Shown: positions 57,883 to 64,000 of the stretch, in pieces
Layout of the letters: each line of letters opens with the position of its first letter
Numbering within the stretch: position 1 is the first letter of the stretch
Assembly: GCF_026343125.1 (NCBI RefSeq)
Contig: NZ_JAPEMB010000001.1
Location: 4,221,501-4,285,500, forward strand
Length of the DNA: 64,000 nucleotides
Direction of reading: 5' to 3'
From: Streptomyces sp. NBC_00094
GTDB lineage: Bacteria; Actinomycetota; Actinomycetes; Streptomycetales; Streptomycetaceae
Made by a program: the position numbers and the translations under genes
Notes under the pieces: generated by a model
Database searches by the model: none
What the model was told of the DNA's origin: nothing
The model's input: only the letters and a program-made list of their open reading frames with translations

Positions 57883-59862
57883 ATGGACGGCGTGTCCGGT
57901 ACCGGTGCCGTTGTCGGCGAGGAGTGGGGTGCGCGCGCCGCGCGCTCCCGGGCCCTCGCCGTCCTCCGTGTCCGAGGCAGGGCCCTGGGCCTCGCGGTGC
58001 TCCCCGCCGCGGTGGCCGTCGTCCTGTACGCGGGAGGGGTCACCGGCCACTTCACGGGGACAGGCTGGGACACCGCCCGCTGGGTGGTGACCGTCCTCGC
58101 GGTCCTCGTCCTCCTCGCCGCCACGGCCGTCGCCCTCGTCGTCGCCCGCGCCCGCCCGGCCGCCACACCCACCGTGGAGCTCGCCGAGGAGGCCGCCCCC
58201 GACCTGTACCGGCTCGTGCGGGACCTGGCCGACCGGCTCGACGTCCCCGCGCCCTCCTCGATAGCCCTGACGCCGGACTGCGACAGCTGGCTGGAGGACC
58301 GCACCCACCGGGCCCACCGGAGGCACCGGGCGCACCACGGGCACGGCGCCCGTCGGGCGGCCGACGGGGACGGGGCTCCGGTCCTCGTCATAGGTTCACC
58401 CTTCCTGTGGTGGATGAGGGTCGGCGAACTGCGCGCGGTCCTCGCCCCCGTCGTCGCCGGTACGGGCCCGGCCGCGCACCCCGACATAGCCGCCGCCCGC
58501 CGTTTCGTCCGCGGCCTCGACGCCGCCGTCGCCGTGCCCGACACCCCCGGGCTCGACCCGGTCCGCCGGCTCGGCGCCCGTGGTGTCGGGCAGGTCGCCC
58601 GCGTCCTGCTGCGCGCCTGCCGCGGGCACGTCGGCGAGATGGAGCGCGGGGTCGCCGCGGCCGGTTCGGAGCGCGCCCAGGCCGTGGACTACGGCGTACG
58701 GATCGTCGCCCAGGAGCAGGTCGGCCTGGCCTACGCGGGCTGGGACCGGCTGCTGACCCGGGTCGCGCTGCCCGCCTGGCGCATGGGTCGCTGGCCCGCC
58801 AAGCTCGACGCGGGCGTGGTCTCCGCGCTGACGGAGCTCTCCCGCCGCGACCGGCTCGCGGAGGGCTTCTCCTCCCGGCTCGGCGACCGGCCGGCCTGCG
58901 ACCTCCTGGAGGAGCCGGGCGCGGTCGACGAGGCCACCTCGCTGCTCGCCGCCCGCCTCTTCCACGGCGGACCGGCCGAGCACGGTCCGGACTGGTCCCC
59001 GGTGGAGTGGAGCCAGTACCCGGAGGAGGTCGTCGACCGGAAGTGGCGTACGGACGCGGCCCGTCTCCACGAGGTCCTCGACCGGCTGGGGGTGGCCGAC
59101 GCCGCCGCCGGCTCCTCGTCCGCCTCCGACGGCCCCACCCTCACCCGCGTGATCGCCCACCTGTCGTCCGCCGAGGCGGACGGAGCCCTCGCGCTCGCAG
59201 CGACCACGGAAACCGCTGCCGCCGCCGGGGACCCCGACGGTGAGGACTCCGCCGGCGAGGACTCCGAGGCCCACGATCCCGCCGCCCAGGGCTCCGACGC
59301 CCCGGATCCCTCCGACGTGGACTCCGACGCCCCGGATCCCGCCGACGAGGTCTCCGCCGCCCAGGACTCCGACGACGAGGACCCCGACGCCCAGGACCCC
59401 GACGACGAGGACCCCGCCGTTAACCCGGCCGCCGAGGCCCTCGCTGCCGCGCTCAGCGCCTGTGTCGCGCGGGAGGAGGCGGCGCGGGAGGACCGGGTCG
59501 CCGCCGCGGCCGAGCTCGCCCGGGGCAAGGTCGCGTCCGCCCCGGAGCCGGCCACCCCGCACCCGGCCGTCAGCGGCCCCGACGGCCCTCTGCCGCTCTT
59601 CCCGCTCCAGCCGCCGCGTACCGGCCGCGACCTGCTCGCCGACCACGTGACCGCGATGGTCTGCTGCGCGGCCGTCGACACCGCGGAGGCCGTCCCCGGT
59701 CTCGACTGGCTCGACGGACCCTCCCTGCTGGTCGGCGGCGAGCGTGCCGCGGACCTCGGCCCCCGGGTCCTCGCCCTCGTCGAGGACGGCGACCCGGAGC
59801 CCCTGCGGCTCTGGCTCGCCCGTACCGGAGTCCGCCCGGAGAAGCCCGTACGCCTCGTCTGA
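57883..59862 (+). CDS. Membrane protein with degenerate M48-peptidase-like domain
   Basis: Protein of 659 aa with two TM helices (~38-60 and ~68-90). A segment from ~100 has the layout of M48 zinc proteases (LVRDLADRLDVPAPSSIALTPD ... VLVIGSPFLWWMRVGELRAVLAPVVAGTG), but the HExxH expected after ELRAVL is missing. Mid-chain His-rich HRAHRRHRAHHGHG and an acidic repeat (~455-525, DPSDVDSDAPDP units) are notable. ATG 57883 follows CAGGAGGGGG. It is probably a non-catalytic relative; the function is unknown. Confidence 0.7.
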   Translation: MDGVSGTGAVVGEEWGARAARSRALAVLRVRGRALGLAVLPAAVAVVLYAGGVTGHFTGTGWDTARWVVTVLAVLVLLAATAVALVVARARPAATPTVELAEEAAPDLYRLVRDLADRLDVPAPSSIALTPDCDSWLEDRTHRAHRRHRAHHGHGARRAADGDGAPVLVIGSPFLWWMRVGELRAVLAPVVAGTGPAAHPDIAAARRFVRGLDAAVAVPDTPGLDPVRRLGARGVGQVARVLLRACRGHVGEMERGVAAAGSERAQAVDYGVRIVAQEQVGLAYAGWDRLLTRVALPAWRMGRWPAKLDAGVVSALTELSRRDRLAEGFSSRLGDRPACDLLEEPGAVDEATSLLAARLFHGGPAEHGPDWSPVEWSQYPEEVVDRKWRTDAARLHEVLDRLGVADAAAGSSSASDGPTLTRVIAHLSSAEADGALALAATTETAAAAGDPDGEDSAGEDSEAHDPAAQGSDAPDPSDVDSDAPDPADEVSAAQDSDDEDPDAQDPDDEDPAVNPAAEALAAALSACVAREEAAREDRVAAAAELARGKVASAPEPATPHPAVSGPDGPLPLFPLQPPRTGRDLLADHVTAMVCCAAVDTAEAVPGLDWLDGPSLLVGGERAADLGPRVLALVEDGDPEPLRLWLARTGVRPEKPVRLV

Positions 59863-60097
59863 ACCGATTCCGGAAGGTTCCGGAACACCTCCGGAGCCGC
59901 TCCGAAGGGGCCCCCGACCCCCTTCCGGAGCCGCCCCGAAAGCCCCCTTCCCGGAGGCTCGTCTTCCACTCTCGTCAATTCGCGACGAACGGTGACGGAG
60001 TGCGTGCGTTATGTGATGTGCTGGAGACCGTCACTGACAAAGGCAAGAACCAGAGGCACTGACCAGCCGACCGGGGGAGTCGAGGGAGGGGCGCAGC

Positions 60098-61558
60098 ATG
60101 GGGGCCGAGCAGATCAGACGGTGGGAGTCCGGCGCGCTCGCGCACGCGGTGAGCGATCCCTTCGGTCAGGGCCCGCTGCCCTGGCTGCGCGGCTCGGAGA
60201 ACTACTTCGACGACACGGGACAGATGGTCCCCTGGTACGCGGACGAGATCCTGGCCCGCGGCGGCAGCGGCGGCCCGCGCACGGCCGACGACGTCAAGCG
60301 CCAGATCAAGGGCTTCGCCTCGGGCGGGGCCGTGGCGCCGGGCGAGTCGATCGACTTCCACATCACCGTGGACCCGCCGCAGCAGTTCCTCGTCGACGTC
60401 TACCGGATCGGTCACTACGGCGGCGACGGCGCCGCGAAGATCACCACGAGCCCGCGGCTCTCGGGGATCGTCCAGCCCGCCCCGCTCACCGCCGACCGCA
60501 CGGTCTCCTGCCACCACTGGTGGCAGTCCTGGCGGCTGCAGGTCCCGACGTACTGGTCGATCGGCGCGTACGTCGCCGTCCTGACCACCGCCGACGGCTA
60601 TCGCTCGCACATCCCCTTCACGGTCCGCGACAACCACCCGGCGGACCTCCTCCTCGTCCTCCCGGACGTGACCTGGCAGGCGTACAACCTCTACCCGGAG
60701 GACGGCCGCACGGGCGCCAGCCTCTACCACGCCTGGGACGAGGACGGCCGGCTGCTCGGCGAGGAGGACGCGGCCGTCACCGTCTCCTTCGACCGCCCCT
60801 ACGCGGGCGCGGGTCTCCCGCTCCACGTCGGTCACGCCTACGACTTCATCCGGTGGGCCGAGCGGTACGGCTACGACCTCGCCTACGCGGAGACCCGCGA
60901 CCTGCACGCGGGCCGGGTCGACCCGAGCCGCTACCGGGGCCTCGTCTTCCCGGGCCACGACGAGTACTGGTCGGCGCCGATGCGCAGGACCGCCGAACTC
61001 GCCCGCGACCAGGGCACGTCCCTCGTCTTCCTCTCCGCCAACACCATGTACTGGCAGGTGGAGCTCGGCCCGTCCCCGTCGGGGGTGCCGGACCGCCTCC
61101 TCACCTGCCGCAAGCGGCGCGGCCCCGGCCGCCCCGCGCTCTGGCGGGAGGTCGACCGGCCCGAGCAGCGCCTCCTCGGCATCCAGTACGCGGGCCGGGT
61201 GCCCGAACCGCACCCGCTGGTCGTGCGGAACGCGGAGCACTGGCTCTGGGAGGCCACCGGCGCCGGCGACGGCGACGAGCTCCCGGGCCTGGTCGCGGGC
61301 GAGGCCGACCGCTACTACCCGCGCACCGCGCTCCCCGAGCACCAGGGCCGCATCCTGCTGGCCCACTCGCCCTACCGGGACGGCGACGGGGCGGTACGCC
61401 ACCAGGAGACCTCGCTCTACAGGGCCCCCTCGGGAGCCTGGGTCTTCGCCTCCGGCACCTTCGCCTGGTCTCCCGCGCTGGACCGCCCGGGCCATGTCGA
61501 CGCCCGGGTCCAGCGTGCCACCGCGAACCTCCTCGACCGGATCTGTAAGAGGGACTAG
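60098..61558 (+). CDS. N,N-dimethylformamidase large-subunit-like protein
   Basis: Soluble protein of 486 aa similar to the C-terminal domain of the dimethylformamidase large subunit. It has a beta-sandwich part (~70-170, FHITVDPPQQFLVDVYRIGHYGG) then a glutaminase-like fold with NLYPEDG, AYDFIRWAERYGYDLAYAE and VFPGHDEYWSAPMR. True DMFase coordinates iron through Tyr/Tyr/Glu; matching residues may be in the GHDEYW stretch, but this cannot be proved. It lies between the M48-like gene and purC. The physiological substrate is unknown. Confidence 0.78.
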   Translation: MGAEQIRRWESGALAHAVSDPFGQGPLPWLRGSENYFDDTGQMVPWYADEILARGGSGGPRTADDVKRQIKGFASGGAVAPGESIDFHITVDPPQQFLVDVYRIGHYGGDGAAKITTSPRLSGIVQPAPLTADRTVSCHHWWQSWRLQVPTYWSIGAYVAVLTTADGYRSHIPFTVRDNHPADLLLVLPDVTWQAYNLYPEDGRTGASLYHAWDEDGRLLGEEDAAVTVSFDRPYAGAGLPLHVGHAYDFIRWAERYGYDLAYAETRDLHAGRVDPSRYRGLVFPGHDEYWSAPMRRTAELARDQGTSLVFLSANTMYWQVELGPSPSGVPDRLLTCRKRRGPGRPALWREVDRPEQRLLGIQYAGRVPEPHPLVVRNAEHWLWEATGAGDGDELPGLVAGEADRYYPRTALPEHQGRILLAHSPYRDGDGAVRHQETSLYRAPSGAWVFASGTFAWSPALDRPGHVDARVQRATANLLDRICKRD

Positions 61559-61686
61559 GGGGCGAGCCGCCCCCGGGAGGCGGCGAGCCACCTCCCCGAG
61601 GGGTCGCCGCGGGGCCCGGCCGTCGTACCCGTGTCTCCGTGCGAGAGAATCGGACACGCTCCTGGATCAACCTACGCGGAGGAACC

Positions 61687-62607
61687 GTGTCCGGATTCGT
61701 AGAAAAGCCCGAGCCTGTACAGGTCCCGGGCCTCACCCATCTCCACACGGGCAAGGTCCGCGACCTGTACCGGAACGAGGCCGGGGACCTCGTCATGGTG
61801 GCGAGCGACCGCATGTCCGCCTACGACTGGGTCCTGCCCACCGAGATCCCCGACAAGGGCCGGGTCCTCACCCAGCTCTCCCTGTGGTGGTTCGACCAGC
61901 TCTCCGACCTGGTCCCGCACCACGTCCTCTCCACCGAGGTCCCGGCCGGCGCCCCCGCCGACTGGGCCGGCCGCACCCTCGTCTGCAAGTCGCTGGCGAT
62001 GGTCCCGGTCGAGTGCGTCGCCCGCGGCTACCTCACCGGCTCCGGCCTCCTCGAGTACGACGAGTCCCGCACGGTCTGCGGCCTCGCGCTCCCCGAGGGG
62101 CTGACCGACGGCTCCGAGCTGCCCGCGCCGATCTTCACCCCGGCCACCAAGGCCGCCGTCGGCGACCACGACGAGAACGTCTCGTACGAGGAGGTCGCCC
62201 GCCAGGTCGGCGCCGAGACGGCCGCGCTGCTGCGCCAGACGACCCTCGCCGTGTACGGCCGCGCCCGGGACATCGCCCGCGAGCGGGGCATCATCCTGGC
62301 CGACACCAAGTTCGAGTTCGGCTTCGAGAGCACCCCGGACGGCGACCGCCTCGTCATCGCCGACGAGGTCCTCACCCCGGACTCCTCGCGCTTCTGGCCG
62401 GCCGACCAGTGGCAGCCGGGCCGCACCCAGCCCTCGTACGACAAGCAGTTCGTCCGGAACTGGCTGACGTCCCCGGCCTCGGGCTGGGACCGCAAGAGCG
62501 AGACGCCGCCGCCGCCGCTCCCGCAGGAGATCGTCGACGCGACGCGCGCCAAGTACCTGGAGGCGTACGAGCTGCTGACCGGCAAGACCTGGTCGGACAG
62601 CTTCTAG
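61687..62607 (+). CDS. purC: Phosphoribosylaminoimidazole-succinocarboxamide synthase (SAICAR synthase)
   Basis: Purine pathway enzyme joining CAIR and aspartate with ATP, 306 aa. It has HLHTGKVRDLY (nucleotide loop), ASDRMSAYDWVLPTEIPDKG, VPVECVARGYLTGSG and LADTKFEFGF, all family signatures. GTG 61687 is preceded by GGAGGA. It shares strand and neighbourhood with purD but has its own leader, and a strong terminator follows. Confidence 0.97.
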   Translation: MSGFVEKPEPVQVPGLTHLHTGKVRDLYRNEAGDLVMVASDRMSAYDWVLPTEIPDKGRVLTQLSLWWFDQLSDLVPHHVLSTEVPAGAPADWAGRTLVCKSLAMVPVECVARGYLTGSGLLEYDESRTVCGLALPEGLTDGSELPAPIFTPATKAAVGDHDENVSYEEVARQVGAETAALLRQTTLAVYGRARDIARERGIILADTKFEFGFESTPDGDRLVIADEVLTPDSSRFWPADQWQPGRTQPSYDKQFVRNWLTSPASGWDRKSETPPPPLPQEIVDATRAKYLEAYELLTGKTWSDSF

Positions 62608-62616
62608 AGCACGAGA

Positions 62617-62647
62617 AAGCCCCCCGGTCGGATCGACCGGGGGGCTT
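62617..62647. terminator. Terminator shared by purC and tRNA-Gly
   Basis: A perfect 14-bp stem (62617-62630 / 62634-62647) with a GAT loop and a TCTT tail lies 10 bp after the purC stop. It ends 9 bp from the convergent tRNA-Gly. Confidence 0.9.
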
Positions 62648-62655
62648 CTTCATGG

Positions 62656-62728
62656 AGCGGACGACGAGATTCGAACTCGCGACCCTCACCTTGGCAAGGT
62701 GATGCTCTACCAACTGAGCCACGTCCGC
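62656..62728 (-). tRNA. tRNA-Gly (anticodon GCC)
   Basis: A 73-nt tRNA on the minus strand. It has the GCGGACG/CGTCCGC acceptor with T discriminator, D arm GCTCAGTTGGTAGAGC, anticodon arm TCACC-TTGCCAA-GGTGA with anticodon GCC, and T arm GAGTTCGAATCTC. CCA is not encoded. Confidence 0.95.
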
Positions 62729-62750
62729 ATGCGCCGTAGCGCGGGGCTAA

Positions 62751-63365
62751 CTATACCCATCCTTTCGCCTGTGCGAGACGCACCGCCGTGTGCCGGTTCT
62801 CGGCGCCGAGCTTCGCGGCGGCCGAGGAGAGGTAGTTCCGGACGGTCCCGGGAGAGAGCGAGGCCCGCCGGGCGATCTCCGCGACGGGCGCTCCGTCGGC
62901 GGAGAGTTCGAGCACTTCGGCCTCCCGGGCGGTCAGCGGGGAGTCCCCCGCGGCGATGGCGTCGGAGGCCAACTCCGGGTCCACGTAACGGTTTCCGGCA
63001 TGCACGGTACGGATGATCTCGGCGAGCCGCTGGGCGCTGACCGTCTTCGGGACGAAGCCGCGGACGCCGGCGGAGAGGGCCCGCTTGAGGTGCCCGGGCC
63101 GGCCGTGACCGGTCACGATCATGGTGCGGCAGTCGGGCAGTTCGTCCCTCAGGAGCGTGGCGACCGTCACACCGTCCGCGCCCGGCATCTGCAGATCGAG
63201 GACGGCGACGTCGGGCCGGTGGGCGCGGGCCATGGCGAGCGCCTCGGGTCCGGTCGCGGCCTCGGCGACGACGACGAGGTCGTCCTCCAGACCGAGCAGG
63301 GCGGCGAGCGCGCCGCGGATCAGATGCTCGTCGTCGGCGAGCAGGAGACGTACGGGCGAGGTCAC
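62751..63365 (-). CDS. NarL/LuxR-family response regulator
   Basis: Two-component regulator of 204 aa. The receiver has LLLADDEHLIRGAL, phosphoacceptor D57 in VAVLDLQMPGADG and K in FVPKTVSAQ. The C-terminal LuxR HTH (~140-200) reads LTAREAEVLELSADGAPVAEIARRASLSPGTVRNYLSSAAAKLGAENR. GTG 63365 overlaps the kinase stop by 4 bp. It belongs to the DesR-like group by pattern. Targets are unknown. Confidence 0.92.
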   Translation of the reverse strand: MTSPVRLLLADDEHLIRGALAALLGLEDDLVVVAEAATGPEALAMARAHRPDVAVLDLQMPGADGVTVATLLRDELPDCRTMIVTGHGRPGHLKRALSAGVRGFVPKTVSAQRLAEIIRTVHAGNRYVDPELASDAIAAGDSPLTAREAEVLELSADGAPVAEIARRASLSPGTVRNYLSSAAAKLGAENRHTAVRLAQAKGWV

Positions 63366-64000
63366 CCGGTCACCTCCGTACGGGGCACGGGGACCCGGGC
63401 CGTCACCCGGAACGTGCCACCGTCGCCCGGTCCGGCCTCCAGGGTCCCGCCGACGGCCGCGAGCCGCTCCCGAAGCCCGGCGAGCCCCGAACCGGGCCCG
63501 GACGGCGAGGAGCTCGTGTCCCCCGTGACCCCGTCGTTCTCCACCCTCAGCAGCACGGCACCCTCCTCTTCGCGGACGGCGATCGCGCAGTGCCGCGCGT
63601 CCCCGTGCCGGAGTACGTTCGTCGTGGTCTCCCGGACCACCCAGCCGAGCGCCGCCTGCACCTCGTCGGGCAGGAGCAGGCCGGGGGAGCCCAAGGGGGA
63701 GCCCAAAGGGGAGCTCAAGGGCGAGTCGAAGGGGGAGTCGACCGCGCAGTCGATCCCGGCCGCGTCGAGGACCCCTCGCGCGCCCTCCAGCTCCACCCGC
63801 AGGTCCGCCTTGCGGTAGCCGCGTACGACGTCCCGCACTTCCCGCTGGGACTCCCGCGCGATGCGCTGCACCTCGATCATCTGGTCCACGGCCTCGGGGC
63901 GTTCGCGCCGTGCGAGCTGCACGGCGAGCTCGCTCTTGAGGGCGATCACGGACAGGTTCCGGCCGAGGATGTCGTGCAGGTCCCGCCCGAACCGCAGCCG
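63362..64000 (-). CDS. DesK-like sensor histidine kinase (C-terminal part)
   Basis: Gene runs off the right edge; only the last 212 codons are present. They begin inside the HisKA_3 dimerisation box (RDLHDILGRNLSVIALKSELA, with the phosphoacceptor H) and continue to an HATPase domain (N-box VVRETTTNVLRHG, G-box GSGLAGLRERL). A four-unit LSSPLGSPLGSP-like repeat (SPFDSPLSSPLGSPLGSP, ~85-100 of the visible part) interrupts the region. It is the partner of the NarL-type regulator it overlaps. Confidence 0.9.
   Translation of the reverse strand, partial: RLRFGRDLHDILGRNLSVIALKSELAVQLARRERPEAVDQMIEVQRIARESQREVRDVVRGYRKADLRVELEGARGVLDAAGIDCAVDSPFDSPLSSPLGSPLGSPGLLLPDEVQAALGWVVRETTTNVLRHGDARHCAIAVREEEGAVLLRVENDGVTGDTSSSPSGPGSGLAGLRERLAAVGGTLEAGPGDGGTFRVTARVPVPRTEVTG

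Noticed and set aside
59863..60097. Regulatory element in the gap with repeated tccgga/ccgaagg words
   Set aside because: The words are short and irregular; no clear hairpin, operator or gene could be supported.

Overview
The window is high-GC actinobacterial chromosome, almost certainly Streptomyces. The signs are very high GC, frequent GTG starts with 4-bp start/stop overlaps, sigB-family sigma factors, a short SRP RNA and a perfect parS site. The order two-component system / glycosyltransferases - sigN/sigF - tRNA-Ser - tadA - upp - ... - tRNA-Ser - ffs - dnaX - purD - purC is the one I remember from S. coelicolor around SCO4020-SCO4071 (from memory, not checked). This is conserved core chromosome on one side of oriC with small accessory insertions.

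Layout. 1-6067: parS, then a tightly coupled operon of OmpR-type regulator, sensor kinase, GT2-GtrA glycosyltransferase and ArnT/PMT-like membrane glycosyltransferase. 6088-10850: two drug-efflux modules, DHA2 MFS pump plus TetR and DHA2 MFS pump plus MarR, each with readable palindromic operators. 10945-14705: small membrane protein, lipoprotein, sigN- and sigF-like sigma genes and a Dabb-domain protein. 14770-16860: a TnpB-only IS605/IS1341-type insertion with intact RuvC residues and RNA-like hairpins at its 3' end, inserted beside a 54-codon membrane protein gene. 17080-17360: a C-rich structured RNA candidate with competing hairpins. 17577-23607: secreted subtilase with three P domains, tRNA-Ser(CGA), tadA and its partner, upp, a LytR_C protein and a ParB-like small protein. 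23705-31109: HerA-like ATPase, secreted M28 peptidase, HhH-GPD protein, hydrolase, TetR, a CstR-like sensor divergent from a rhodanese, and another TetR.

31174-41528: MFS pump, a TerD-nuclease fusion, YCII protein, AlkZ-like winged-helix protein, a minisatellite, aldo/keto reductase, a 166-bp MITE-like palindrome, hydrolase, ArsR-type regulator, MFS pump and a DUF4287 protein. 41612-49322: MacB/FtsX-type ABC pair with a small secreted protein, GlxA-type AraC regulator, SulP transporter with a GAP-family partner, and a DUF1269 protein. 49515-53741: secreted protein, then a VapBC pair and a large helicase-associated/WYL protein bounded by two near-identical 42-bp terminator repeats, the second belonging to tRNA-Ser(GGA). 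53987-64000: ffs, dnaX, purD, a degenerate M48-like membrane protein, a dimethylformamidase-like protein, purC, tRNA-Gly(GCC), and a NarL/DesK two-component pair cut by the window end.

The less ordinary items are the TerD-nuclease fusion, the TnpB element with a putative guide RNA, the repeat-bounded VapBC/helicase-associated islet, the MITE that supplies a stop codon, and the operator palindrome that contains a Shine-Dalgarno sequence. None of these can be shown to be undescribed without database searches.
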